A stretch of 64,000 nt of DNA, from the NCBI GenBank assembly GCA_017402995.1, contig JAFQOV010000003.1, positions 186,001 through 250,000 on the forward strand, in the 5' to 3' direction. Made by a program: the position numbers and the translations under genes. The notes below the pieces were generated by a model that did no database searches, was not told where the DNA came from, and was given only the letters and a program-made list of their open reading frames with translations. The stretch comes from Candidatus Gastranaerophilales bacterium. GTDB taxonomy: Bacteria; Cyanobacteriota; Vampirovibrionia; Gastranaerophilales; Gastranaerophilaceae. Shown here in pieces: positions 45,803 through 54,980 of this stretch (its first letter is position 1; each line of letters begins with the position of its first letter).

Positions 45803-47437
45803 ATGCAATTTTATACTGTTGAATATTTCAAAAAAAGAAAACAACAAATGGAAGAGGTTTTTAACACCATAAAACCAGACCTGCAAGAACTTGCAGATTA
45901 TTTTTCACCGCGAAGTGTACAATTTATTGCAAGAAACACAAGAAAACCAATTGTTAAAAACAAAAAAATCATAGATTCAACTCCATTAATTGCTCTTCGC
46001 AATTTTTCATCTGGAATGATGACAGGGGCAACAAGCCCGACTAACCGCTGGTTTAAAACGAGCCTTTCAAGCAATGACTTGTCAAATAACCATTACTTAA
46101 AAACTTGGTGCTCAAAACAAGAGGAGCTCACAAGAAAGATATTATACAGTTCAAATTTTTATCAATGCTTGCCAGAAACATACAAGCAACTTGGGGTTTT
46201 TGGGTTCAGTGCAATGAGTTTGCAACGTGATTTTGATAATGTTGTGAACTTCAAAGTTTTGCCAATCGGTTCATATTACTATTCTAAAAACCCGCAAAAC
46301 AAAGTTGACGCTTTTTGTCGAGTTTATATGGATAGTGCTAAAAATATTTTTGAAATGTATCCAAATACATGCCCAGATGAAATCAAAGAAGCAGCAAAAG
46401 AAAGCCCCTTGAAGCTTTTCGAATTAATTCATTTTGTCGAATTAAATAAATTTTATAAAGAAAAACATTTCAGCTCAAAATTTGCAAAATATGCTTCTGT
46501 TGTGATTGCAAGCGCACAAAACCAGTTTTTATCTCAAAAAGGTTTTAATAAATTCCCTTATGTTGTTTTTGAATCATCTTTCTCATCAGACGTAGATTAC
46601 CCTCAAGATTCCCCAGGTATTAATGCTCTAGCAGACGTCAAACAATTAATGACCATGGTGAAAGAATATGCAAAAGCTGTTAAAAAAATTGTTTGTCCGA
46701 CATATAAAGGTCCTGCTAGTTTAAAAAACAAAAAATTAGCAGATATCCCAGGAGCATATATCGAAGAAGATGAATCTGGCAGAGGGATTTCACCGGTTTA
46801 TGAGGTAAACCCAAAAGTTCTAGAATTAAAACAAGAAAAAGATGAACTTAAGCAAGCGATAAAAGAACATTTTTACAATGATTTATTTGCAATGATTTTA
46901 TCGACCGCTCAAAGAGGCAGAACAGCAACCGAAGTTAATGAATTAAAAGAAGAAAAAATGGTTTTATTGTCACCATTACTTGAACAAATACATTGCGGAT
47001 TAAAAGAGATTTTAAACTGGATTTTAGATGAAGAAATTAGAGTTGGAATCATTGAACCGTTAGAAGAAAAGTATTCAACTTGTAAATATCAAATAGAATT
47101 TACTTCAAGCCTTGCGCAAGCACAAAAAGTTTCAAATATCTCAAGTATGGAGCGCTTTACAACATTTGTTGCAAATATTGCAAACGCAATTGACCCAATT
47201 TTAAAAGCAAAACTAAACGGCGAAAAAATAATCGAAGACTATGCAAACTTTGCAAACATTGACCCAACGCAAATTGTCTCATCAGACGAATTAAAAGAAA
47301 TCAGAAAACAAACAGTACTATCTCAAAACCAACGCGAAGAGCTTGAAAAACTTAGCCAAGGAAGCCAAATAATTCAAAACATGGGTGGAGTTGACTCCTT
47401 TGGTCCAGATTTATTAGCACGTTTTGGTATTGTTTAA
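45803..47437 (+). CDS. Head-to-tail connecting (portal) protein, podovirus type
   Basis: 544 residues. The start TVEYFKKRKQQMEEVFNTIKPDLQELADYFSP, the Gly-rich NFSSGMMTGATSPTNRWFK, and the Gln-rich C-terminal third with the EVNELKEEKMVLLSPLLEQI helix match the bacteriophage head-to-tail connecting protein family of T7- and epsilon15-like phages. It forms the dodecameric vertex through which DNA is packaged and ejected. Confidence 0.92.
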   Translation: MQFYTVEYFKKRKQQMEEVFNTIKPDLQELADYFSPRSVQFIARNTRKPIVKNKKIIDSTPLIALRNFSSGMMTGATSPTNRWFKTSLSSNDLSNNHYLKTWCSKQEELTRKILYSSNFYQCLPETYKQLGVFGFSAMSLQRDFDNVVNFKVLPIGSYYYSKNPQNKVDAFCRVYMDSAKNIFEMYPNTCPDEIKEAAKESPLKLFELIHFVELNKFYKEKHFSSKFAKYASVVIASAQNQFLSQKGFNKFPYVVFESSFSSDVDYPQDSPGINALADVKQLMTMVKEYAKAVKKIVCPTYKGPASLKNKKLADIPGAYIEEDESGRGISPVYEVNPKVLELKQEKDELKQAIKEHFYNDLFAMILSTAQRGRTATEVNELKEEKMVLLSPLLEQIHCGLKEILNWILDEEIRVGIIEPLEEKYSTCKYQIEFTSSLAQAQKVSNISSMERFTTFVANIANAIDPILKAKLNGEKIIEDYANFANIDPTQIVSSDELKEIRKQTVLSQNQREELEKLSQGSQIIQNMGGVDSFGPDLLARFGIV

Positions 47438-47438
47438 T

Positions 47439-47864
47439 TTATTCAAAAAGTTTTGACTTTTTAGAATAAGTTATTTCGCAATATTTTGGATTTGCCAAAA
47501 ATGCTTGGAAAACTTCACCATTTGTGGTCATTTTTGCACCAAAAATTGGATTTTTATCAATTTGTTTTTTAAATACTCTGTTAAATTCTTCCATTGAAGA
47601 AGAAATTGCAGGCAAATCAGCCTGAGAAAAAGTGCAATTTAGTTGTTGATAACTTTTTCCTTGAAAAATGCGCTCCTTGTAAAGACATTCACCTTTTTTA
47701 TTTTTTTCAAGAGTAACTAAAACATTAAAAACCTCGTTTTGATAAGGAATTGAACCTTCGCGAGAAAAGTTCTCGCAAGTTTTTAATGCACTGGAAAATT
47801 CATCAATAGCAAAAGCGCTAGTTGTAAAAAATATTGCAAATAACAAAAATAAAATCTTTTTCAT
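47439..47864 (-). CDS. Antisense secreted protein inside the phage cassette (moron candidate)
   Basis: 141 residues, on the opposite strand to every other gene of the cassette. A signal peptide is clear (MKKILFLLFAIFFTTSAFA, cut before IDEF). The mature part of about 122 residues has four Cys (near 30, 59, 76 and 133) that could form two disulfides, and a conserved-looking GKSYQQLNCTFSQADLPAI. It has its own ribosome site (AGGAG before the ATG) and sits exactly between connector and scaffold genes. Its stop is 2 nt from the connector stop. Function unknown; a lysogenic conversion factor is the best guess. Confidence 0.8.
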   Translation of the reverse strand: MKKILFLLFAIFFTTSAFAIDEFSSALKTCENFSREGSIPYQNEVFNVLVTLEKNKKGECLYKERIFQGKSYQQLNCTFSQADLPAISSSMEEFNRVFKKQIDKNPIFGAKMTTNGEVFQAFLANPKYCEITYSKKSKLFE

Positions 47865-47907
47865 AATAACTCCTCAATCAAAATTATAACACATAGAAAG
47901 GATAAAT

Positions 47908-48462
47908 ATGCAACAAGAAACAAAAAACACTATTTCACTTGGAGAAAACCAAGAAGAAAAGCTATTTGGGAAACCAGAAAAATATGACTATTCAAAATAT
48001 TCAGAGATTGATGGCTTTGGATTAGACGAGGAATTGGTTGAAAAATTTGCACAAATTGCACAAAAATTAGACCTCTCACAATATTCCGCACAAATGCTGT
48101 TAGAGCTTGCTGTTGAAATGTCGCAAAAACAAGCACAAAAGAGAGAAAATGACGAAAAAAACACGCAAGAAGAAACTCTTTTAGCTTATCAAAAAATGTT
48201 TAAAGAAGATTCGGAATTACCTGATCAAAATTCAAGCCAAATCAAAGAATACATGCGAATTGCAGATAGCGCATATAACGAATTTGCAAGTCCAACATTA
48301 AAAGAAATTTTTAAAGAAAAAGGGCTAATTTATCACCCTGAGTTAATCAAAATGTTTTATAAATTGGGCGAAGCAATGGAGTGTGATGATTTGAATTTTG
48401 GCGGAAAACCCGCGCAAAACGAATTGACACCTGCGCAAATACTTTACGGGCCACGAGAATAA
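47908..48462 (+). CDS. Scaffold-like phage head protein
   Basis: 184 residues, acidic and helical with Gln/Glu-rich stretches (KLDLSQYSAQMLLELAVEMSQKQAQK), no membrane segment. Position between connector and major capsid and the helical, charged character fit a scaffolding protein; sequence alone would not show it. AGAAAGGAT precedes the ATG. Confidence 0.65.
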   Translation: MQQETKNTISLGENQEEKLFGKPEKYDYSKYSEIDGFGLDEELVEKFAQIAQKLDLSQYSAQMLLELAVEMSQKQAQKRENDEKNTQEETLLAYQKMFKEDSELPDQNSSQIKEYMRIADSAYNEFASPTLKEIFKEKGLIYHPELIKMFYKLGEAMECDDLNFGGKPAQNELTPAQILYGPRE

Positions 48463-48476
48463 ATTAAGGAGGAAAT

Positions 48477-49472
48477 ATGGCACTGGTTGGAAACACTTAT
48501 TTAACTTTAAAAGACAAATTTGCACAAAAAGAAAATGGCAAAATTGCAACAACGATTGTTGACCTTTTAGCACAATCAAACGCATTATTAGAAGACGCCG
48601 TTGTAAGAGAATGTAACGAAGGTTCTACGCATAAAACAACTGTCAGAAATGGCTTGCCCGAAGTAGAATTCAGAAAATTTTACCAAGGCGTGAACGCTTC
48701 AAAAGGCGAATATACACAAATTACAGACACAACAGGAATGCTTGAAGTTTATTCACAAGTCGATAAAGCCCTAGCAGACTTAGAAGGCGACACTCAACAA
48801 TTCAGAATGAACGAAGCGCAAGCGTTTTTAGAATCCATGAACAATACAGTTCAAGACAACATTTTTTATGGCTCAAAAGCTACAAATCCTGCAGGTTTTG
48901 ATGGCTTGGCAATTAGATACAACAAACTATCAGCAGATAAAAATTCAATCGGTTCAAGAGTAATTGACGCTGGCGGAAAAGGCGCAAACAACACATCAAT
49001 CTGGTTTATTACTTGGGGCGATTTACATACACATCTACTATATCCAAAAGGCTCTCAAATGGGCTTAGTGCATACCGATAAAGGCGCTCAAACAGCAACA
49101 GATTCAAACGGAAACATGTATGAAGTTTATAGAGACCACTTCAAATGGGATGTCGGAATGACAGTCAGAGACTTCCGCTCAACTTGTCGTATTGCCAACA
49201 TTGATACAGAAAAACTAGGCACAGAAGAAGAGCCAGATTTAATCAAATTAATGGTTGAAGCATATCACAAAGTAAATCGCTACGCGAAAACCGGCAAAAC
49301 CGTAATCTATTGTAATGACACAATTCAAACACATTTACATTTCCAAGCAATGAACAAAACAAATGTAAAATTATCAATCCAAGAATACGAAGGCAGACCA
49401 ATCGTATCTTTCCTTGGTATTCCAATTAAATGTGCTGATCAAATCAGAAACAACGAAAAAGCTGTTTCATAA
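48477..49472 (+). CDS. Phage major capsid protein
   Basis: 331 residues behind AAGGAGG. The layout with ALVGNTYLTLKDKFAQ, DIFYGS-like loop NIFYGSKATNPAGFDGLAIRY, WFITWGDLHTHLLYPKGSQMGL and the C-terminal GRPIVSFLGIPIKCADQI corresponds to the capsid family of BPP-1/epsilon15-type podoviruses, which has the HK97 fold. Directly followed by a cement-protein gene, as in BPP-1. Confidence 0.88.
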   Translation: MALVGNTYLTLKDKFAQKENGKIATTIVDLLAQSNALLEDAVVRECNEGSTHKTTVRNGLPEVEFRKFYQGVNASKGEYTQITDTTGMLEVYSQVDKALADLEGDTQQFRMNEAQAFLESMNNTVQDNIFYGSKATNPAGFDGLAIRYNKLSADKNSIGSRVIDAGGKGANNTSIWFITWGDLHTHLLYPKGSQMGLVHTDKGAQTATDSNGNMYEVYRDHFKWDVGMTVRDFRSTCRIANIDTEKLGTEEEPDLIKLMVEAYHKVNRYAKTGKTVIYCNDTIQTHLHFQAMNKTNVKLSIQEYEGRPIVSFLGIPIKCADQIRNNEKAVS

Positions 49473-49489
49473 AAGAAAGGAAAAATTAA

Positions 49490-49882
49490 ATGTTACTAGA
49501 TACTCAAAGCTTATTTTCAGAAAACCAAGCAATTACAACAGGAACAATTTTAAGCGAAAATGTTGTTAAATTTGGAGCAGGAGATGTTTCTTTTGTTCCG
49601 ATTTTAATTCAAGCAACACAAGATTTCTCAGATTTAACTAATCTAAAAGTAAAAGTTGAAACATCAGCAGATGAAACATTTGAAGACGTCAAAGTTTTAT
49701 CGGAATCAACCTTAAATAAAGATTCCCTAAAAGCTGGTGCAACATATCCAATTGCTTATCTTCCAAAAGGAAACAAAGGGTATATTCGTCTTTCATATAC
49801 TGTTGAAGGCACAGCTGAAACAACAGGAAAAGTTACATCAGGCACAGTAGCAGCAAACGAGCTATCTTGGCATGAAGTTTAA
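49490..49882 (+). CDS. Bbp16-like capsid cement protein
   Basis: 130 residues behind AAAGGA. Beta-rich with LLDTQSLFSENQAITTGTILSENVVKFGAGD at the start and PKGNKGYIRLSYTVEGTAE near the end, a pattern like the Bordetella phage Bbp16 cement/decoration protein that stabilises the capsid surface. Position directly after the capsid gene agrees. Confidence 0.72.
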   Translation: MLLDTQSLFSENQAITTGTILSENVVKFGAGDVSFVPILIQATQDFSDLTNLKVKVETSADETFEDVKVLSESTLNKDSLKAGATYPIAYLPKGNKGYIRLSYTVEGTAETTGKVTSGTVAANELSWHEV

Positions 49883-49922
49883 TTTATGTGGGCATTTTGC
49901 CCACTTTTTTTAAGGAGAAAAA

Positions 49923-50423
49923 ATGTGTACAACTCTATCAACGCTTAATACAATAGCATCTGTTGCAAATTCAGGTGCAGAAATATATAACAAAGTACAA
50001 AATTATAATAACGACAGAAAAATCTCAAAATTTCGCGAACAAACAGCGCTCGACAACGCAAAACTAATGCAAGAAGAGGCTAAAAATCAAAAACAAATTG
50101 GAATTGAAGAAGCGAGATTAAAAAAAATCGAAGGAATAAAAGAAGCAAATAGGCAAAAAGCAATTAATTCCGCAGGAAATATTGACGCAAATTCGCAAAC
50201 AAGCGCTTTTAACCTAGAAGACATTTTAAATTTATCGCAATCGCAAGCGCAAGAAATCCAAGAAAAATATAATGAACAAGCACAAGAATATCAAAACAGG
50301 GCAAATTCATACGTCGAAAATGCAAACCTAGAAAAAATGAACAGAAAAAATAACCTGTTCAAGTTCGGCATGAAAGGGCTTGGTTCAAGCGACGAAATTG
50401 CAAGTCACTGGTACGGAATTTGA
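49923..50423 (+). CDS. Probable internal virion (core) protein
   Basis: 166 residues. MCTTLSTLNTIASVANSGAEI then a long Gln/Lys/Glu-rich coiled coil (KLMQEEAKNQKQIGIEEARLKK) and a glycine-containing end. Podovirus genes at this place encode T7 gp14-like internal proteins that leave the head to help DNA cross the envelope; that is inferred from place and composition. Confidence 0.6.
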   Translation: MCTTLSTLNTIASVANSGAEIYNKVQNYNNDRKISKFREQTALDNAKLMQEEAKNQKQIGIEEARLKKIEGIKEANRQKAINSAGNIDANSQTSAFNLEDILNLSQSQAQEIQEKYNEQAQEYQNRANSYVENANLEKMNRKNNLFKFGMKGLGSSDEIASHWYGI

Positions 50424-50432
50424 GGAGAAAAA

Positions 50433-51020
50433 ATGTCAAAAGTACAAATTTTTAATATTGTTTTAAATATTCTTGGAGTCTCAAATCCAATCGAAAACTC
50501 TTTAAGCAATGACAATCGAGCAATTTTGTTAAACAATTATTATTCGCTTGCAAGAGATTATGTTTTAAAAGATTTTGATTGGAATTTTGCATCAGCGCAC
50601 AGAAAACTATCTATAATTAACAATCAAAATGAATTAAATAAATTTAAATATTGCTACGATTACCCCAATGACTGTGTTTGCGCAAGAGATATTTACAACA
50701 GCACAAATTATAACCTAGAAAAGTTCGAAATAGGAACAGATGAAAAAGGAAACAAAATCATCTATTCAGATTGCGAAAGTGCGATTTTAAGATATACAAA
50801 ACGAATAGAACATGAAATTTTATTTACATGCGAATTTTCAATGGCGCTTTCATATTACCTTGCGTCATTAACTTCAAGCGTCATCACAGGAAGCTTGCAA
50901 AAGGGTGAGATTGCGTATGAAAAATATATGCAAATTTTAAAACATGCAAAAGTAATCAATGCCCAAGAAGGCGCGAGCGCATTATACGAAGAAACAACAT
51001 ATTTAGATACAAGAGGATAA
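50433..51020 (+). CDS. Tail tubular protein A-like adaptor
   Basis: 195 residues behind GGAG. VQIFNIVLNILGVSNPIEN, ARDYVLKDFDWNFASAHRKL and FSMALSYYLASLTSSVITGS match the gp11-like tail tube A family, which forms the ring between connector and nozzle. The next gene follows after 1 nt. Confidence 0.85.
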   Translation: MSKVQIFNIVLNILGVSNPIENSLSNDNRAILLNNYYSLARDYVLKDFDWNFASAHRKLSIINNQNELNKFKYCYDYPNDCVCARDIYNSTNYNLEKFEIGTDEKGNKIIYSDCESAILRYTKRIEHEILFTCEFSMALSYYLASLTSSVITGSLQKGEIAYEKYMQILKHAKVINAQEGASALYEETTYLDTRG

Positions 51021-51021
51021 A

Positions 51022-53082
51022 ATGAGCATAAGAATTAGTCAAAACTCTTTTTCAAAAGGCATATTATCTCCATCATTACAAGGAAGAATAGATTTAGAAC
51101 AGTACAATCTTGGATTAAAAAATCTTGAAAATGGAATAATTTTGCAAGAAGGCTGTGTCATGAATCGCTCTGGGCTTGAATTTATCGCAGAAGCAAAATT
51201 CAGCAATAAAAATACAAGATTAATTCCTTTTGTGTTTAATTCATCTCAAAGCTATATCATTGAACTTGGCGAAAAATATATGCGTTTTTTAAAAGATGAC
51301 GGATATATTTTAGATGAAAACAAAAATATTTATGAAATTGAAACAAAATATTTAAGCGAAGATATTTTTGAAATCGACTACGTTCAACAGGCTGACGTGA
51401 TGACGCTTGTACATAAAAATTATAAGCCGATTAATTTGATAAGAAAAAATCACAACGATTGGCAAATTGAAGAAATTAATTTTTGCGCAAAAATTGAACC
51501 GCCAAAAAACCCAAAAGCTACATATACAGGCTCAACAAACTCAAACACGACAACGTATGAATATATTGTATGTTCTGTTGATAAAACAACAAAAGAAGAA
51601 AGCGCGCGAAGCGAAATTGCAAGTGTAGTTGGGCATTTAGAAGCATATTGGACAACATCAGAATACATTACAATATCTTGGGAAGAAGTTGAAAACGCGC
51701 TTGAATATAATGTTTATAGGAGTGTAAATGGAATATTCGGCTATGTTGGCACAAGCACAAAAAATAGCTTTAAGGATAATAACATTGAACCGGATTTAAC
51801 TTCTTGCGCACCAATTTACAACAATCCTTTTCAAGAAGAAAACCCAAGTTGTGTATGTTATTTTCAACAAAGAAAGGTCTATGCCTCGTCAGAAAAAAAT
51901 CCACAAACCCTTTGGGCAAGCCAAAGTACAAGTTCGGAAAATTTCAACATTTCAAGACCATTAAACGCAACTGACGCAATTACAATTTCAATATATGACA
52001 ATATAGCAAACAATATTCAACATCTAATTCCGTTTGATGATTTAATTGTAATTACATCAAATTCTGAGTGGTGTGTTAATGGAAAAGACGGAGTTTTTAG
52101 CGCAACTCCGACACCATGTGCAAATATGCAATCTTATTACGGTGCAAATAAAGTTAAACCCGTGATTTCAGGGACTATGGTCTTGTTTGTCCAATCAGGC
52201 GGAAATATTGTCAGAGATTTAGGTTATAATTATCTTTCAGATTCATATGATGGCGAAGAATTGACCCTTTTTGCAAGTCATTTATTTGAAGGCAAAAAAA
52301 TTGTTGATATGGCATATTGCAAAGAGCCATATAGAATTTTATGGTGCGTTATGAACGACGGAACATTAAACGGTTTGACATATAATCCAAAACAAAAAAT
52401 TTCCGCATGGCACACCCATAATACAAAAGGCAATTTTAAAAGCATTGCAACAATCAGGGAAAACAATGAAGATATAGCATATTTTGTTGTCGAAAGATTA
52501 ATTAATGGCGAAAAGAAAAAATATATTGAAAAATTTAAAACAAGAAACATCAAAACACTTGAAGACGGCTTCTTTTTGGACTGTGCGCTTTGTGCAAAGT
52601 TTGATGAGAAAAAAGAAAAAATATCTGGATTAAATCATCTTAAAAACGAGACAGTTAACGCACTATTAGATTTTGGTGTTGTTGAAGGTTTAATTGTTGA
52701 TGAAAATGGCGAATTAAAACTTCCATATCCTGCACAAAATGTTTTAATCGGATTGCCGTATACATTCAAATTGGAAACTTTAAACCTTGAAGGCGAAGGC
52801 TCACTTGGCATTAAAAAGGTTTTAAATAAAATTGAAGTAAAAATTCTTAATTCAAGGGAAGATTTCTTTATTGAAAACGACAATAATACACATAGTCAAA
52901 ATTCAAGAAGTCGAGAAAGCATTAACTTTCCAAGTAAATTATTTGAAAAAGATGTTGAATTTTCACCTTTAAGCAATACCAAAATCGAAACCTCGGTTAA
53001 AATTTTACAAAAATATCCGCTCCCATTAAAAATTTTGTCAATTTGCTCAACAATTTCACTAGAAGAAGTTGAAACAAGATGA
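51022..53082 (+). CDS. Tail tubular protein B / tail nozzle with fibronectin-like insert
   Basis: 686 residues. SQNSFSKGILSPSLQGRIDLEQYNLGLKNLENGII and LEQG-like LQEGCVMNRSGLEFI are the family start, ARLIPFVF-like NTRLIPFVFNSSQSYIIELG follows. A segment near 165-260 (TYEYIVCSVDKTTKEES, ISWEEVENALEYNVYRS) looks like a fibronectin type III domain inserted in the nozzle. The beta-propeller body follows. It overlaps the next gene by 4 nt. Confidence 0.88.
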   Translation: MSIRISQNSFSKGILSPSLQGRIDLEQYNLGLKNLENGIILQEGCVMNRSGLEFIAEAKFSNKNTRLIPFVFNSSQSYIIELGEKYMRFLKDDGYILDENKNIYEIETKYLSEDIFEIDYVQQADVMTLVHKNYKPINLIRKNHNDWQIEEINFCAKIEPPKNPKATYTGSTNSNTTTYEYIVCSVDKTTKEESARSEIASVVGHLEAYWTTSEYITISWEEVENALEYNVYRSVNGIFGYVGTSTKNSFKDNNIEPDLTSCAPIYNNPFQEENPSCVCYFQQRKVYASSEKNPQTLWASQSTSSENFNISRPLNATDAITISIYDNIANNIQHLIPFDDLIVITSNSEWCVNGKDGVFSATPTPCANMQSYYGANKVKPVISGTMVLFVQSGGNIVRDLGYNYLSDSYDGEELTLFASHLFEGKKIVDMAYCKEPYRILWCVMNDGTLNGLTYNPKQKISAWHTHNTKGNFKSIATIRENNEDIAYFVVERLINGEKKKYIEKFKTRNIKTLEDGFFLDCALCAKFDEKKEKISGLNHLKNETVNALLDFGVVEGLIVDENGELKLPYPAQNVLIGLPYTFKLETLNLEGEGSLGIKKVLNKIEVKILNSREDFFIENDNNTHSQNSRSRESINFPSKLFEKDVEFSPLSNTKIETSVKILQKYPLPLKILSICSTISLEEVETR

Positions 53083-53552
53083 AGGAAATAAAAGCAACAA
53101 GAAAAAATATTAAAAAATTCATAAAAAACCTAAGAAAAGAAGATTATGAAGAATTAAAATATTTTTTAAAGAAAAAAATTACAAAAAAATTTCAAAAAGA
53201 ACTTGAAAATTTATCTGACTTTTATTTTCTTTCTGATAAAAATCACCCAATCGCACTTGGCGGAGTTCAACAAGATAAAAAACATAAATACATAGGCAAG
53301 GCTTGGCTTTTATGTGCAGATATGAGCAAACACAGCAAAATGAAATTGTATAAGTTTATCAAAGAAAAAATTTTAGACTATCAAAAACAATATGATATTA
53401 TTTACAATTTTATTTTTAAAAGCAACTTTAAAGCGCAAAAATGGCTTGAAAAATTTGGGTTTATTTTTTTAAATACACAAAACCCCGATTTTAAATTATT
53501 TTACTATTCGAACGGAGAACAAAAAATTGATATACGAAACATTGCCAACTAA
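53079..53552 (+). CDS. GNAT-like phage protein (T7 gp13 / DUF2833 type)
   Basis: 157 residues. A short acetyltransferase-like fold: ATRKNIKKFIKNLRKEDYEEL, PIALGGVQQDKKHKYIGKAWLL and AQKWLEKFGFIFL. T7 gp13 and relatives of this shape lie next to the tail genes and are needed for virion assembly rather than for acetylation. Overlaps both neighbours, by 4 and 26 nt. Confidence 0.72.
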   Translation: MKEIKATRKNIKKFIKNLRKEDYEELKYFLKKKITKKFQKELENLSDFYFLSDKNHPIALGGVQQDKKHKYIGKAWLLCADMSKHSKMKLYKFIKEKILDYQKQYDIIYNFIFKSNFKAQKWLEKFGFIFLNTQNPDFKLFYYSNGEQKIDIRNIAN

Positions 53553-54483
53553 CAGCTATTGCGGAAATTCAAGCTGCAAAACATTTGATTTTGATTTTTA
53601 TATTGAAAATGAAAATCAATTAAAAGTCTATTTGATAGATGAAAACGAAATCAAAAAAGAATTAAAATATAAAGAAGATTACTCAATTAATGAATTTAAA
53701 AATAAATCTGGAAGCTATATTATCTTCCCAATTGAAAATTCAAGTTATGAAACATTGAACGAAAACCAAAGAATTTCACTTGAATTAAACCTAGAAATTA
53801 GCCAAGAGGTTCAGTATAATAATAGTTCATTATTAAATTTAGAAACTCTTGAATATTCACTTGATTATTTAACAAGGTTGATACAAATTTTAAATAGAAA
53901 AATTTCGCTTTGTTTAAAAGTAGAAGAGGGGCTGAAGGCAACGCCCGAAGAACTCTTAAATTCAATAAAAGAAAGCAAAAACACTTGTATTGAAAATAAA
54001 ACTTTGGCACAAAAATATACAGACGAAGCAAAAAAAAGCTCGCAAGAAGCACAAGAAAAATTAACACAAATAGAAAAATATACTGAAGAAATTACACCCG
54101 AAAAATATACGTTAAACGATTTAACAAATTTATCAACAGAAGGTAGAACAACAGGGGCGAGCCTTGCTATGCCATCAAGTAACTTTATTGTTCTTGAATG
54201 GGGTGCAAGTGGTTCAGCTTATATCGCTCCTGCAAACGGGTATATTAATGCACAATATGCGATAACAGGAACAACAGGGAATTTTTCATTACAGCTAAAC
54301 ATAAACGAAAGAATGTTCGACAAAAAATGGGCATATTTGCCAAGCACGACTTCATCATCTATATTATGCACAACAATCCCTGTTAAAAAAGGGGATACTG
54401 TAAGTTTAATTTATCAATATCCACAAAATACAACAATAACAACGACATTAATAAGATTTTTCTATGCAGAAGGTGAGGTTTAA
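53527..54483 (+). CDS. Tail fibre with T7-type N-terminus and small C-terminal receptor-binding domain
   Basis: 318 residues from a TTG behind GGAG, inside the end of the previous gene. Residues 1-115 (YETLPTNSYCGNSSCKTFDFDFYI, LDYLTRLIQILNRKIS) match the T7 fibre N-terminal domain that docks on the tail. A coiled-coil linker (145-190) follows, then a beta-sandwich-like C-terminus (GASGSAYIAPANGYINAQYA, KGDTVSLIYQYP) similar to C1q/TNF-like tips. No polysaccharide lyase domain or C-type lectin variable region is seen. Confidence 0.82.
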   Translation: MIYETLPTNSYCGNSSCKTFDFDFYIENENQLKVYLIDENEIKKELKYKEDYSINEFKNKSGSYIIFPIENSSYETLNENQRISLELNLEISQEVQYNNSSLLNLETLEYSLDYLTRLIQILNRKISLCLKVEEGLKATPEELLNSIKESKNTCIENKTLAQKYTDEAKKSSQEAQEKLTQIEKYTEEITPEKYTLNDLTNLSTEGRTTGASLAMPSSNFIVLEWGASGSAYIAPANGYINAQYAITGTTGNFSLQLNINERMFDKKWAYLPSTTSSSILCTTIPVKKGDTVSLIYQYPQNTTITTTLIRFFYAEGEV

Positions 54484-54485
54484 AT

Positions 54486-54935
54486 ATGTTTTTAGGATAT
54501 CAGGAAGGAAAAATTAAGTTTTATACAGAACAAGAACTTGATGCAGTTATATACAATCTTGAAAAATCAATTGAAACGCAAGACGAATATGTTTATGACG
54601 CAGAAGGGGAAGAATATGTCTTGAATGATGGAGCATATAAAGAGCGTCAAAAACAGAAAGAACGCGAAAGAATTGGCAATTTATATTTAACAAGGGCTGA
54701 TGTTGAAAGGGGAATTTATCAAGCCAAAGGTATGGATTTTGATGATATTTTAGCACATGTATCACAACTTCAACCACAAGGACTTGATTTAAAAGCTTTA
54801 AAAATTGAATTAAAAGCAAATCACTTCTATCGCGGAAATCCATACGTAAGCGCAATTGGCGAATTATTAGGATTCAGCGAAAAACAACTAGACGATTTTT
54901 TTGAAACAAATGATTGGCATACATTAGCAACTTAA
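54486..54935 (+). CDS. Tail fibre-associated protein, unknown
   Basis: 149 residues, acidic. FLGYQEGKIKFYTEQELDAV then a helical part (AYKERQKQKERERIGNLYLTRADVERGI). The ERERIGNLYLTRADVERG block resembles phage fibre-assembly or tail-associated proteins. Its gene ends the structural run: a terminator follows 6 nt after the stop. Confidence 0.6.
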   Translation: MFLGYQEGKIKFYTEQELDAVIYNLEKSIETQDEYVYDAEGEEYVLNDGAYKERQKQKERERIGNLYLTRADVERGIYQAKGMDFDDILAHVSQLQPQGLDLKALKIELKANHFYRGNPYVSAIGELLGFSEKQLDDFFETNDWHTLAT

Positions 54936-54941
54936 ACCTCT

Positions 54942-54970
54942 GGCAGAGATTTATTCTCTGCCGTTTTTTT
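54942..54970 (+). terminator. Terminator between phage tail and lysis genes
   Basis: GGCAGAGA / TCTCTGCC with a short loop and T7, directly followed by the AGGAG site of the DUF1353 gene. It should lower expression of the lysis module relative to the structural genes. Confidence 0.9.
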
Positions 54971-54980
54971 AGGAGAAAAA

